DNA from: CAJUOR01 sp964596105
Lineage (GTDB): Bacteria > Bacillota_I > Bacilli_A > Erysipelotrichales > Coprobacillaceae
Assembly (NCBI GenBank): GCA_964596105.1
Contig: CAZQRT010000008.1
Span: 1-31,695 of the forward strand
Direction: 5' to 3'
DNA: 31,695 nt
Position 1 is the stretch's first letter. Each line of letters opens with the position of its first letter. Below the pieces are notes generated by a model that saw only the letters and a list, made by a program, of their open reading frames with translations, was not told where the DNA came from and searched no databases. Shown here one piece after another: positions 7,383 to 17,034 of the stretch. A program made the translations under genes and the position numbers.

Positions 7383-8723
7383 ATGGTTTTCAGTTCATTA
7401 GTTTTCTGCGCGTGCTTTCTGCCGCTCGTTTTAATCGGTCATACTTTGATTAAAAACCGCATGGCCCAAAATATGCTGCTGTTAGTCGCGAGTCTGGTTT
7501 TCTATGCCTACGGCGAACCGCGCTATGTTTTTCTTATTCTGGCCTGCGCTTTATACAATTACTTTTTTGCTTTGCATATCCACAAAAAAGGCGTTTTGCC
7601 GCTGGCTGTGCTGGTCAACATCGGGGTGCTCTTCTTTTTTAAATACACCAATTTCTTTATCGCTACCGGCAATGATTTATTGAATATGAACCTCCCGGCT
7701 TTGTCTGTGGCCATGCCGATCGGCATTTCTTTTTTTACCTTTCAGGCCATCTCCTATGTGATTGATGTCTATCAAAATAAAATTCCCGCGGAGAAAAAGC
7801 TCTGGAAGCTTTTGCTTTACTTGTCGTTTTTCCCTCAACTGATCGCCGGTCCCATCGTGCGCTATGAGGATATCGGCAAAGCCATTGACGAGCGCCGCAT
7901 TGATTTCAATCATATCGCGGCGGGGTTAAGAAGAATGATCGTCGGGCTCGGGAAAAAGGTGCTTCTGGCCAATACCATCGGGCAGACCGCCGATTTAATT
8001 TTCTCCCGGACCGGGCATCTGCCGCTGCTCGCCGCCTGGATCGGGGCTCTGGCTTACCTTTTTCAGATCTATTATGACTTTTCCGGCTACAGCGACATGG
8101 CGATCGGCATGGGGGAGATGTTCGGTTTTCATTTTAAGGAAAACTTCAATCACCCTTACACCGCGGTCTCGGTGCAGGATTTCTGGCGCCGCTGGCATAT
8201 CTCTTTGTCGAACTGGTTTAGAGATTATGTTTATATTCCTTTAGGAGGAAACCGCAAGGGTCAGGCGCGCACCATCCTCAACCGCATCATCGTTTTCGCT
8301 TTGACGGGGCTGTGGCACGGGGCGAGCTGGACCTTTGTCATCTGGGGCTTGTATCACGGGCTGTTTCTGCTTCTGGAGGAGGGCTTCAAATTTCCCCGGA
8401 AGCTGCCGCGCTGGGCCGGGCATGTTTATACGATGCTAGTCGTGACGTGCGGTTTTGTCATCTTTCGCAGTGCCAGCCTGAGGCAGGCTGGTCAGATGAT
8501 CCAGAGCATGTTCTGGAGTTTTGACGGCTCTTACCGCGTCGTTTACGAGTGCTTCAATCTCCAGTTTATCGCCACTTTTGCCGCCTGCTTTTTATGTCAG
8601 GGATTTGTGAAGATCAAACTGCCGGACAAATATTCCTATCCTCTGGCCCTGGTTTTACTGGTTTGCTGTCTTTTGCGGCTGGCCACCGCCCAGTATAATC
8701 CCTTTATCTATTTTCGCTTCTAG
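7383..8723 (+). CDS. MBOAT-family membrane O-acyltransferase (AlgI/DltB/PatA type)
   Basis: A 446-residue polytopic membrane protein with about ten hydrophobic segments. It has the typical AlgI-like sequence order: FFPQLIAGPIVRYEDI in the middle, QIYYDFSGYSDMAIG, NFNHPY, FWRRWHISLSNWFRDY, IPLGG, and the active-site His in LTGLWHGASW (His312). MBOAT proteins of this group pass acyl groups, usually acetyl, across the membrane to an extracytoplasmic polymer. The next gene encodes a DHHW protein, the usual partner in Firmicutes, which supports an O-acetylation module for a surface or secreted polysaccharide. The polymer cannot be told from this window. The Shine-Dalgarno AGGAAAGGAG is at 7366-7375. 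Confidence 0.93.
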   Translation: MVFSSLVFCACFLPLVLIGHTLIKNRMAQNMLLLVASLVFYAYGEPRYVFLILACALYNYFFALHIHKKGVLPLAVLVNIGVLFFFKYTNFFIATGNDLLNMNLPALSVAMPIGISFFTFQAISYVIDVYQNKIPAEKKLWKLLLYLSFFPQLIAGPIVRYEDIGKAIDERRIDFNHIAAGLRRMIVGLGKKVLLANTIGQTADLIFSRTGHLPLLAAWIGALAYLFQIYYDFSGYSDMAIGMGEMFGFHFKENFNHPYTAVSVQDFWRRWHISLSNWFRDYVYIPLGGNRKGQARTILNRIIVFALTGLWHGASWTFVIWGLYHGLFLLLEEGFKFPRKLPRWAGHVYTMLVVTCGFVIFRSASLRQAGQMIQSMFWSFDGSYRVVYECFNLQFIATFAACFLCQGFVKIKLPDKYSYPLALVLLVCCLLRLATAQYNPFIYFRF

Positions 8724-8734
8724 GAGGAGATCAG

Positions 8735-10024
8735 ATGAAAAAAGGATTTATCGCGGCCTGTCTTGTGATTTTGACGGCGCCGCTTGTGGGAACAGTCATT
8801 CATCCCACCCGGCAGGCGGTGGAGAATCTGGTCTCTTTCCCGCGTTTCTATGAGCAGGGGGAGATCAATGATAATTATCTCGCGGATCTCGGCACTTATT
8901 TTGAACAGCACGTGATTTTTCGCAATGAATGTCTGTATCTTGACGCCATGACGCAAAAGACGCTGTTTCATGTCTCCAGTGTGCCAGATGTCATTTTAGG
9001 ATCGGATGACTGGCTTTATTACCGCGATACGTTAGATGACTTCTGCGGGGAAAACCAGCTTAGTGAGGATGAGCGCTGCGCGCTGGCCCATAATCTGGAA
9101 GTGGTGCAAAAATATCTGGAAAATCAAGGCATCGCGTTTGTTTTTACCATCGCGCCTAATAAAAATACCCTGTACCCCCAACATATGCCGGAACCTTTAA
9201 AAAGTCTTGGCGGCATTCACGGGGCGGAACTTTTAAAAGATGATTTAAAACATGTCAACTATGTGGACTGTTTCGAGCTGTTCAAAAATCAGGAAAATGA
9301 GCTTTATTTGCACCGCGACTCGCACTGGAATAATGCGGGCGCCGCGCTCGTTTATGAGGCCATTATGAAGCAGCTGGGCATGGCTTATACTAAACCAGAA
9401 CCGACCGGAAATACGGAGTCCGTCAACGGGGATTTAAACCGCATGCTCTATAATTTCTATGGAAAAACAGAGGAAAATCCCGTTTATGAAAACAGTTATG
9501 AGATCACCAATCAGGCCCGCAGCGTGGAGGATGGTCTCATTATGACATCCAGTGCCGGAACGGGGCGGCTTTTGATGTTTCGCGATTCCTTCGGCAATTC
9601 GCTTCTGCCGTTTTTCGCCGGCCGCTTTGCCGCGGGCTGTTTTTCCAAAGGCGAGCCGTATGCCTTGCGGCAGTATGTCGAAGAAGAAGCACCCGATGTT
9701 GTCATCATGGAAAAAGTGGAGAGAAACATCGCGGATCTTTTGACGAGCCCGCCGCTGATCACGATGCCGGAAGCGGAAAGCGTCGCTTATCAGGACAGCG
9801 GTCAAACATTATCTGTTATCATTTCTGAAGACGAAAATATTTGTGAGCTGTCCGGCACCGTTAGTGCCAAGGAAGTCTTTCTCGAGGCTGACGGCCACCT
9901 TTACGAGGTCTATCTGGGCCCGGATCACACCTGGCGCGCGTATTTAGACAAGGCGGATTTTGCTTCTTTAAAGCTTATCGCCGATGGTAACGGTTATGAT
10001 TTAACATGCGATAAACTATCTTAA
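8735..10024 (+). CDS. DHHW-family extracytoplasmic protein (AlgX/AlgJ-like, SGNH fold)
   Basis: A 429-residue protein with an N-terminal hydrophobic segment (about residues 3-22) that would act as a signal anchor, leaving the rest outside the membrane. The DxHW motif is seen in HRDSHWNN (Asp195, His197, Trp198). A second conserved segment, FRDSFGNSLLPF, has the candidate nucleophile Ser285. This arrangement is that of the SGNH-like acetyltransferases that accept acetyl groups from an MBOAT partner and place them on polysaccharide, as AlgJ and AlgX do for alginate. The gene begins 11 bases after the MBOAT stop with a TAGGAGGAG Shine-Dalgarno that overlaps that stop. The polymer substrate is unknown. 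Confidence 0.85.
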   Translation: MKKGFIAACLVILTAPLVGTVIHPTRQAVENLVSFPRFYEQGEINDNYLADLGTYFEQHVIFRNECLYLDAMTQKTLFHVSSVPDVILGSDDWLYYRDTLDDFCGENQLSEDERCALAHNLEVVQKYLENQGIAFVFTIAPNKNTLYPQHMPEPLKSLGGIHGAELLKDDLKHVNYVDCFELFKNQENELYLHRDSHWNNAGAALVYEAIMKQLGMAYTKPEPTGNTESVNGDLNRMLYNFYGKTEENPVYENSYEITNQARSVEDGLIMTSSAGTGRLLMFRDSFGNSLLPFFAGRFAAGCFSKGEPYALRQYVEEEAPDVVIMEKVERNIADLLTSPPLITMPEAESVAYQDSGQTLSVIISEDENICELSGTVSAKEVFLEADGHLYEVYLGPDHTWRAYLDKADFASLKLIADGNGYDLTCDKLS

Positions 10025-10036
10025 AAAGTGCCAATA

Positions 10037-10045
10037 TGGTATAAT
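10037..10045 (+). promoter_or_regulatory. Extended -10 promoter for lepA
   Basis: TGGTATAAT at 10037-10045 is a perfect -10 with the TGn extension, in the 44-base gap before lepA. The -35 region (TATCTT at 10017-10022, spacer 17) is poor, as is common for extended -10 promoters. Confidence 0.75.
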
Positions 10046-10068
10046 AGAGCCCGAAAGCAGGTGACAGG

Positions 10069-11877
10069 ATGACCATTAATCCATCCGATATTCGCAATTT
10101 TTCAATTATCGCGCACATCGATCACGGCAAGTCAACGCTGGCTGACCGCATTTTGCAGCTGACCGGCACGGTCAGCGACCGTGAGATGAAAGATCAGTAT
10201 CTGGATGATATGGAGCTGGAAAGAGAGCGCGGCATCACGATTAAACTGAACGCGGTCCAGCTTTCCTATCAGGCCAGAGACGGACATCAATATATTCTGC
10301 ATCTGATTGACACGCCCGGCCATGTCGACTTCACGTATGAAGTGTCCCGCTCGTTAGCCGCCTGTGAAGGCGCGGTGCTCGTGGTCGACGCTTCCCAGGG
10401 CGTGGAGGCGCAAACCCTCGCCAATGTTTATCTCGCCCTGGACAATAATCTCGAGATCATTCCCGTCATCAACAAGATTGATCTGCCGATGGCCAGACCC
10501 GAAGAGGTGCGCAAGGAAATCGAGGATGTGATCGGCCTGCCGGCTGATCACGCTCCGCTGATCTCGGCCAAAACCGGCTGGCATGTGGAAGACGTCCTCG
10601 AGGCGATCGTCAATGAGATTCCCGCCCCCAAAGGAAAAGTGGACAATCCCACCCAGGCTTTGATCTTTGACTCATTCTACGACAGTTACCGCGGCGTGAT
10701 CGCTTTAGTGCGCATCATGGAAGGCAGCATTTCCGTCGGCGATCATATCCGCTTTTTTCAAAGCCAGGCGGTTTACGAAGTGACCGAAGTCGGGATTCGC
10801 ACCCCGAAAGAAGTCAAAAAAGATATTCTGGTCGCCGGTGAAGTCGGCTGGGTGGCGGCCGGCATCAAGACGATTCAGGATGTCGATGTCGGCGACACCA
10901 TCACGACCCTGGAAAACGAAAGCCAGACCGCCCTGCCGGGCTACCGTCATTTAAATCCCATGGTCTACTGCGGACTGTACCCGGTGGACAATGCCCGCTA
11001 CAGCGATTTAAAAGACGCCCTGGAGAAAATCACCCTGTCAGACAGCTCGCTGCAGTTTGAGCCGGAAACCAGCCAGGCGCTGGGCTTTGGCTTTCGCTGC
11101 GGGTTTCTTGGACTTCTGCATATGGATGTCATCCAGGAGAGGCTGGAAAGAGAGTTTCAGCTCGATCTGATCGCCACCGCGCCCAGCGTCGTCTACCAGG
11201 CCTTTTTAACAAATCATGAGGTCGTGCTCGTGGATAACCCCGCCAAACTGCCTGACGCCCGCGTTCTCGATCATCTCGAAGAGCCTTATGTCAAAGCCAG
11301 CATCATGACCCCCGCGGATTATATCGGGCCCATCATGGAACTCTGCCAGCATAAGCGCGGCACGTATCTCGATATGGAGTATCTCGAGGAAAACCGCGTC
11401 AATATCACCTACGAGATGCCGCTGGCGGAAATCGTCTTTGATTTCTTCGATAAACTGAAGTCCGTCACGAAAGGGTACGCCTCGTTTGATTATGAGCTTT
11501 CCGGATACAAGGCGAGCGATTTAGTCAAGATGGATATTTTAATCAACGGCGAAGCGGTTGACGCTTTGACCTGTATTGTTCATAAGAGTTTCGCTTATCA
11601 GCGCGGGCAGAAAATCTGCTCCAGGCTGAAAGAAGTGATTCCCCGCCAGCTGTTTGAAGTGCCGGTGCAGGCCGCTTTAGGGGGCAAGATCATCGCCCGC
11701 ACGAATATCAAAGCGCTGCGTAAAAATGTCCTGGCGAAATGCTACGGCGGCGACGTCTCCCGGAAAAAGAAACTTCTGGAGAAGCAAAAAGAAGGCAAGA
11801 AGCGCATGAAAGCGGTCGGGAATGTGGAAATTCCCCAGGAGGCTTTCATGGCGGTCTTAGCCATCGACGAGGAGTGA
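10069..11877 (+). CDS. lepA: Elongation factor 4 (LepA), ribosome-associated GTPase
   Basis: A 602-residue translational GTPase of the usual EF4 length. G1 is AHIDHGKST (15-23), G3 is DTPGHVDF (81-88) and G4 is NKID (135-138). The LepA-specific C-terminal domain with the KKLLEKQKEGKKRMK segment (about 572-586) is present. EF4 binds the ribosome and has been linked to back-translocation and to ribosome assembly. The gene has its own extended -10 promoter and heads a run that continues into the RNase J gene four bases later, with a GAGGAG Shine-Dalgarno inside the end of lepA. Confidence 0.97.
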   Translation: MTINPSDIRNFSIIAHIDHGKSTLADRILQLTGTVSDREMKDQYLDDMELERERGITIKLNAVQLSYQARDGHQYILHLIDTPGHVDFTYEVSRSLAACEGAVLVVDASQGVEAQTLANVYLALDNNLEIIPVINKIDLPMARPEEVRKEIEDVIGLPADHAPLISAKTGWHVEDVLEAIVNEIPAPKGKVDNPTQALIFDSFYDSYRGVIALVRIMEGSISVGDHIRFFQSQAVYEVTEVGIRTPKEVKKDILVAGEVGWVAAGIKTIQDVDVGDTITTLENESQTALPGYRHLNPMVYCGLYPVDNARYSDLKDALEKITLSDSSLQFEPETSQALGFGFRCGFLGLLHMDVIQERLEREFQLDLIATAPSVVYQAFLTNHEVVLVDNPAKLPDARVLDHLEEPYVKASIMTPADYIGPIMELCQHKRGTYLDMEYLEENRVNITYEMPLAEIVFDFFDKLKSVTKGYASFDYELSGYKASDLVKMDILINGEAVDALTCIVHKSFAYQRGQKICSRLKEVIPRQLFEVPVQAALGGKIIARTNIKALRKNVLAKCYGGDVSRKKKLLEKQKEGKKRMKAVGNVEIPQEAFMAVLAIDEE

Positions 11878-11881
11878 TCAT

Positions 11882-13582
11882 ATGAAAAAGGACACGGTTT
11901 CCTTTGTCGCCTTAGGCGGCCAGGCGGAAAGCGGAAAGAGTTTGTACGTGCTGGAAATCAACCGGCATATCTTCATCATTGACTGCGGCATCAAATTTCC
12001 CGAAGCCGACAAGCTGGGCGTGGATGTGGTCATTCCTGATTTCAGCTATCTCAAGGAAAATAAAAACCGGGTCAGCGCGATTTTCATCACCCACGGCCAC
12101 GATGATGTCATGCAGGCCTTAGGCTATCTGCTTGATGAGATTGACGCCCCGGTGTATGCCCCCAATGTCACCGCGGATCTGATTTTGGACATGATACGGC
12201 AGTACAACCGCCGCAATCACAAACACGTGAACATCCGCTTAAACCGCGTGCACCGTAATGACGATCTTGTCATCGCGGGCGTCCCGGTCGCGCTGTTCCC
12301 TTTGACGCATTCCATTCCCGGCAGTATCGGGGTGGCTTTTAAGACCAGTCAGGGCTATCTGGTGTATGCCGGGGAGTCGATCATCGATTTCGGGGCTCCG
12401 GAGGGATTTCGCAGCAACCTGCAGCGCATGATCGATATCGGCAAGGCCGGGGTGCTGGCTTTGTTTATGGAATCGGGGTACGCCGCCAATGAGGGCTACA
12501 CCGCGCCGGGCCATAAACTGACCGCGCTGATTGAGCCCGATTTTGAGGAGGCGGAAAAGCGGATCGTCATTTCGGCTTATGCCCAGAACATCTTCCGCAT
12601 TCGCGAAATCATCGAACTGGTCAAAAAGTACAACCGGCGTCTGGTTTTCTACGGGCGCGACGCCTATGACAATACCAATGCCCTGTTTCGCATCAGCCAG
12701 GGGCACAAGCGTCCGCTTTTCGATATCGCCAAAAATAATTTAGGAACCGCCGATATGATCGGCGATCCCCGTTATGACGACCGTCTCGTGGTTTTAGTCA
12801 CGGGCAACTCGCGCTCGATTTATCATGATCTGTGCGATATTATCGACGGCGGCGACGACCGTCTGAAATTAAAGGACAGCGATACGATCATCATCGCCAG
12901 CCCGGTTTTGCCCGGGACGGAGAATATCGCCAATACCGCGCACAATCACCTCTACCGCACGCGCGCGAAAATCCACGTTTTGTCAAACAAGCAGCTAGCC
13001 AGCATGCATGCCTCAATTGAGGATATCCGGGTTTATATTCAGACCTTTAACCCGTCCTACTTTATCCCTATCAAGGGCGAGTATCAGTATATGGTCGCCA
13101 ACCGCCAGGTGGCGCTCGATATGGATATTCCCGCTGATCATATCTTGCTTTTAGATAACGGCGAAAAGATCACTTTTGAGAAAAAGCAGCTCAACAAGAC
13201 CGTGACCAGGGTCACGGAAGGCAGCATCATGATCGACGGCATCGGGGTGGGGGATGTCGGCACGAAAGTTCTCGACGACCGCCTCTCTTTAGCGCAGGAC
13301 GGCGTGGTGATCATCGGCATGACGATCGATGAGACGACTCATGAAATGGTCACCAGCACCGATATCCAGACCCGCGGTTTCATCTACCTTAAAGACAGCG
13401 AATACCTGATCAAGGAAATGATCCGCATCGCCGAGGCCGAGATCGAGAAGGCCAGTGAGAACAATGTCGCCGATTTAACCGAAACCAGAAACTTCATTCG
13501 CGACCGTGTCGTCCGTTATATTTTTAAAGAAACCGGCAAACGCCCGGTGGTGCTGCCGGTGATCATTGAAGTCCGCACTTAA
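11882..13582 (+). CDS. rnjB: RNase J family protein, RNase J2 type with degenerate active site
   Basis: A 566-residue metallo-beta-lactamase/beta-CASP protein of normal RNase J length. The metal-binding motif HxHxDH reads HGHDDV (71-76), so the last His is Val. The later His is kept (THSIP, His143). The Asp expected in the GD motif is Glu165 (AGES). The PVHGEYR motif reads PIKGEYQ, with Lys398 in place of His, while SMHA keeps His376. B. subtilis RNase J2 also deviates at the first motif and is nearly inactive alone, working in a complex with RNase J1. Synteny with ftsK-ymfF-ymfH, the B. subtilis rnjB neighbourhood, supports J2. An active RNase J1 is expected elsewhere in the genome. The role is probably structural, in mRNA decay. 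Confidence 0.87.
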   Translation: MKKDTVSFVALGGQAESGKSLYVLEINRHIFIIDCGIKFPEADKLGVDVVIPDFSYLKENKNRVSAIFITHGHDDVMQALGYLLDEIDAPVYAPNVTADLILDMIRQYNRRNHKHVNIRLNRVHRNDDLVIAGVPVALFPLTHSIPGSIGVAFKTSQGYLVYAGESIIDFGAPEGFRSNLQRMIDIGKAGVLALFMESGYAANEGYTAPGHKLTALIEPDFEEAEKRIVISAYAQNIFRIREIIELVKKYNRRLVFYGRDAYDNTNALFRISQGHKRPLFDIAKNNLGTADMIGDPRYDDRLVVLVTGNSRSIYHDLCDIIDGGDDRLKLKDSDTIIIASPVLPGTENIANTAHNHLYRTRAKIHVLSNKQLASMHASIEDIRVYIQTFNPSYFIPIKGEYQYMVANRQVALDMDIPADHILLLDNGEKITFEKKQLNKTVTRVTEGSIMIDGIGVGDVGTKVLDDRLSLAQDGVVIIGMTIDETTHEMVTSTDIQTRGFIYLKDSEYLIKEMIRIAEAEIEKASENNVADLTETRNFIRDRVVRYIFKETGKRPVVLPVIIEVRT

Positions 13583-13593
13583 GGTGGTGTCCT

Positions 13594-15768
13594 ATGGCCA
13601 AAAAAAAGCAAACAAAGAAAAAAGGATTTGTGATCGCGAAACCCGTGCAATATCGCTTTTGTGCTTTGACCGTTCTCTTTCTGGCCATTGTGGCGGCCTT
13701 CCGTTTAGGATACGCCGGGCAGGCGATGGATTCCTTCTTTCAAACTGTCACCGGCTTTTTTTCCCGGGTGTTTTATGTGTTAGTCAGCCTGACTTGTCTC
13801 TATATTCTCTACAAAGGAAAACTGCCGCGTTTTACCGGACCGCGCGCGGTGGGTATTTATCTCATCAGCCTGGCCGTGCTCATCGCCGGCAGCGCGCCCG
13901 CTGATCCGAAAATCACCGGAATGGCGGTTTTCGCTCAGACGAGAACCGGCGGATATATCGGCGCCGCGCTTTTCGCCGGGCTTTCCGCGCTTTTCGGCCG
14001 GCTCGGGGCTTTGCTTCTAGCCGCTTTCGCGGGGATTGGCGGGCTTTGCCTTTTCATCGGGAAAGTGTATTTTGATCTTGCCCGCAGCAAGCTGAAAAAA
14101 GGCCGCGAGACGATCAGTCAGAATATTCAGGAACGGCGCCAGAAGCCGCCGGAGAAAAAAGCGGCCATCTTTCCCGACCGCGTGTTTGATGATGAACAGC
14201 CGGAAGAGAAGCCTTCTTATCAGCCGGTAAAAGAAACAAAAGTAAAAAAAGAAACAAAAAAAATAACAAAAGAAAAAGCGGAACCGCCCGATATCGAGGC
14301 GACCTTTATGGAGCCGGCCCCTGTGCCGTCCGGCCATTACCAGCTGCCCCCGGCAAGCTTACTGGACGCTAACCGCCTGGACCAGAAGACCGTGGCCGAA
14401 AACAACCGCATCGCCAGAGAAAAAGGCCAGCGTTTAGCGCAGGTTTTAAATGAGTTTGGCGTCCATGCCGCGGTCAGCGACATCCATGTCGGTCCGGCCG
14501 TGACGAAATATGAGTTAAAGCTGGAAACCGGCACCCGGGTGAACCGCATCGCCGCTTTGCAGGATGATATCAAACTGGCGCTGGCGGCCCGCGATATCCG
14601 CGTCGAGGCGCCGATTCCGGGCAAATCCGCGGTCGGGGTGGAGATCCCTAATGAGACCATGGCGACGGTATCGTTTCGCGAGGTTTTAATGGATATTCCC
14701 GCCAGCAAGAAGGACAGCAAGCTGCTCGTGCCTTTGGGAAAAGATGTCATGGGCCAGACTGTCTTCGCCGAGCTTGATAAAATGCCGCATCTGCTGATCG
14801 CGGGAACGACCGGATCGGGCAAATCCGTCTGCGTGAATGTCATGATCTGTTCGCTTTTGATGCGCGCCACCCCGCAGGAAGTGCGCCTCGTGCTGGTCGA
14901 TCCGAAAAAGGTGGAACTGAGTAATTACAACGGCATTCCCCATCTTCTCTCACCGGTCATCACCGATCCGAAAAAAGCCGCCAAAGCCTTGCAGGCGGTG
15001 GTGGCGGAGATGGAGCGCCGCTATGAACTGTTTGCCCAGTATAATGCCCGCAATATCGCCGGGTATAATGAGAGCGCCCGGCTTGTCAATGAAAATAGCG
15101 ATGAGCACCGCGAGATTCTCCCTTTGATTGTGGTGATTCTCGATGAGGTGGCCGATCTGATGATGGTCGCCAGCAAGGATGTCGAGGACTGCATCATGCG
15201 CATCAGCCAGATGGCGCGCGCCGCCGGCATTCACTTAATTGTCGCGACGCAGCGCCCGAGCACGGATGTCATCACCGGCGTCGTCAAAGCCAATATCCCG
15301 TCACGCATCGCTTTCGCGGTTTCTTCCGCGATCGACTCGCGGACCATCCTGGATATGTCGGGAGCGGAAAAACTGCTCGGCAAAGGCGACATGCTTTATT
15401 CGCCGATGGGTTCCGGCGCCCCGGTGCGCGTCCAGGGAGCGTATGTCTCCGACCGTGAGGTGGCGGCTATCGTCCAGTATGTTTCCGCCCAGAAAACGGC
15501 GGAATACGACGAGCAGTTTTTGAATCTTGAAAGCGCCGGGTCTGATCACGCTTTGGAAGATACCGACGAGGAATATGAGGAGTGCCGCGATTTTGTGATT
15601 CGCGCCCAGAAGGCCAGCGCTTCCCTTTTGCAGCGGCAGTTTCGCATCGGCTACAACAAGGCCGCGCGCATCATCGATCAGCTGGAGGCCAACGGCGTGA
15701 TCGGACCGCAGATCGGCTCGAAACCGCGCGAGGTCTATATCCGCCAGTATGAAGAGGAAAACCTTTAA
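13594..15768 (+). CDS. ftsK: DNA translocase FtsK/SpoIIIE
   Basis: A 724-residue protein. It has about four N-terminal membrane segments (roughly residues 20-155), a charged Lys/Glu-rich linker (about 160-245), an alpha domain, and a RecA-like motor. Walker A is AGTTGSGKSVCVN (about 403-415) and Walker B is IVVILDEVADLM (about 511-522). The ATQRPSTDVITG segment follows. A winged-helix gamma domain (about 675-718, the QRQFRIGYNKAARIID segment) would read KOPS/SRS orientation sequences. It pumps chromosomal DNA across the closing septum. The Shine-Dalgarno GGTGGTG directly follows the rnjB stop. Base composition is A-rich in the linker at about 14220-14280, which reflects a run of Lys codons. 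Confidence 0.97.
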   Translation: MAKKKQTKKKGFVIAKPVQYRFCALTVLFLAIVAAFRLGYAGQAMDSFFQTVTGFFSRVFYVLVSLTCLYILYKGKLPRFTGPRAVGIYLISLAVLIAGSAPADPKITGMAVFAQTRTGGYIGAALFAGLSALFGRLGALLLAAFAGIGGLCLFIGKVYFDLARSKLKKGRETISQNIQERRQKPPEKKAAIFPDRVFDDEQPEEKPSYQPVKETKVKKETKKITKEKAEPPDIEATFMEPAPVPSGHYQLPPASLLDANRLDQKTVAENNRIAREKGQRLAQVLNEFGVHAAVSDIHVGPAVTKYELKLETGTRVNRIAALQDDIKLALAARDIRVEAPIPGKSAVGVEIPNETMATVSFREVLMDIPASKKDSKLLVPLGKDVMGQTVFAELDKMPHLLIAGTTGSGKSVCVNVMICSLLMRATPQEVRLVLVDPKKVELSNYNGIPHLLSPVITDPKKAAKALQAVVAEMERRYELFAQYNARNIAGYNESARLVNENSDEHREILPLIVVILDEVADLMMVASKDVEDCIMRISQMARAAGIHLIVATQRPSTDVITGVVKANIPSRIAFAVSSAIDSRTILDMSGAEKLLGKGDMLYSPMGSGAPVRVQGAYVSDREVAAIVQYVSAQKTAEYDEQFLNLESAGSDHALEDTDEEYEECRDFVIRAQKASASLLQRQFRIGYNKAARIIDQLEANGVIGPQIGSKPREVYIRQYEEENL

Positions 15769-15789
15769 ATCAAATGGAGGAGAGCGAAG

Positions 15790-17034
15790 ATGATTACTTT
15801 AAATGAAGGATGCCGGCTCCATGTTTTAGAGACCGAAAAATTTAAAAGCACGCTGATCACCGTGCATTTCCGCGCCGCGCTCGACCGCGCCACGGTCACG
15901 GCCAGGTCTTTGTTAAGCATGGTGTTAGTCGGGGCGACAAAAAGCTATCCTGATCAGACCGCCATCGCCCGCGAGCTTGAGCGCATGTACGGCGCCCATC
16001 TGACCTGCCATGTCGCAACGAAAGGCACGGCCAATATTTTCTCACTGGGCATGGCGTGCGCCAATGAGCAGTATCTGCCGACTAAAGAAGGGCTGTTTAA
16101 AAAGCAGATTCAGCTCCTTCATGAGCTGCTTTTTGAAAACCGCCTGGATAATGAAGAGTGGATCGCCCAGAAAAAAAGAGAATTAAGGGAGCGCATCAAA
16201 GCGGCTGACGACAACAAGATGTCTTATGCCATGGACCGCGCTTTGGAACTGACCGGAAAAGATGATCCGCTGGGGATATTCGGCATGGGTTATGAGGAGG
16301 ATATCGACGGTATCACGGCCGCTGATTTAAAAAAGACGCTGGCGGATATGATCGCTCATGACACCATTGAAATTTACGCGGTCGGTCATTTCAGCGCGGA
16401 AGATCTTGAGACTCTCAAAGCGGGGCTGGATTTTGCGCCGCGAAAAGCCTGCTATGAAGCGGCCCGCGCTTTTCACGGCAGGACACTCATCACAGAGACG
16501 GAAAAGCAGGATATCACGCAGTCCAAACTTGTCATGATTTATGAGTGTGACACGGACTTCTTGCGTCCCGATAATGAAGCCATGATGATTTTCAACGGGC
16601 TTTTCGGGGCTTTCCCGCACTCCCGGCTGTTTTCCGTGGTGCGCGAACAAAACAGCCTTTGTTACAGTATCAGCTCGCAGTATGATTCTTTTAACGGCAT
16701 CATCGCCGTGCGCTGCGGCATTGACAAGGAAAATGTCGAAAAGGTCAAGGAACTGGTCGGTGCACAGTTAGCGGATTTGCAGGCCGGGAACATGTCCGAT
16801 ACGGAAATCATGATGACCAAAATGATGATGCAGAATAATCTCATCGTCAATGATGATGATCCGGAAACGATGGCGGCGCTGCGTTATCTGCGCCATCTCG
16901 TGAACAAGCCGGAAACGATCGCCGAGTTTCAGGAAAGGCTGTTAGCGGTCACAAAAGAAGATATGATCGCGGCCGCCGGCAGGCTGAAGCTTTTGACAGT
17001 ATTCTTTTTAGAGGGGGACAAAACCGATGCTTGA
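15790..17034 (+). CDS. M16-family peptidase-like protein without zinc motif (YmfF type)
   Basis: A 414-residue M16 homologue. The usual HxxEH zinc motif is absent. The matching place near residues 40-65 reads LLSMVLVGATKSYPDQTAIARE. The C-terminal half keeps M16 features such as FPHSRLFSVVREQNSLCYSISSQYDSF (about 275-301). It is followed with an 8-base overlap by a second M16 gene that has the motif. The pair matches B. subtilis ymfF/ymfH, which annotation pipelines call EF-P 5-aminopentanol modification-associated proteins. By analogy with two-part M16 enzymes, this one would be the non-catalytic subunit. The Shine-Dalgarno GGAGGAG is at 15776-15782. Confidence 0.87.
   Translation: MITLNEGCRLHVLETEKFKSTLITVHFRAALDRATVTARSLLSMVLVGATKSYPDQTAIARELERMYGAHLTCHVATKGTANIFSLGMACANEQYLPTKEGLFKKQIQLLHELLFENRLDNEEWIAQKKRELRERIKAADDNKMSYAMDRALELTGKDDPLGIFGMGYEEDIDGITAADLKKTLADMIAHDTIEIYAVGHFSAEDLETLKAGLDFAPRKACYEAARAFHGRTLITETEKQDITQSKLVMIYECDTDFLRPDNEAMMIFNGLFGAFPHSRLFSVVREQNSLCYSISSQYDSFNGIIAVRCGIDKENVEKVKELVGAQLADLQAGNMSDTEIMMTKMMMQNNLIVNDDDPETMAALRYLRHLVNKPETIAEFQERLLAVTKEDMIAAAGRLKLLTVFFLEGDKTDA

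Noticed and set aside
14220..14280. A low-complexity A-rich segment inside ftsK as a possible frameshift site
   Set aside because: The frame continues correctly on both sides, and a Lys/Glu-rich linker between membrane and motor domains is normal for FtsK. Slippage cannot be excluded but nothing supports it.
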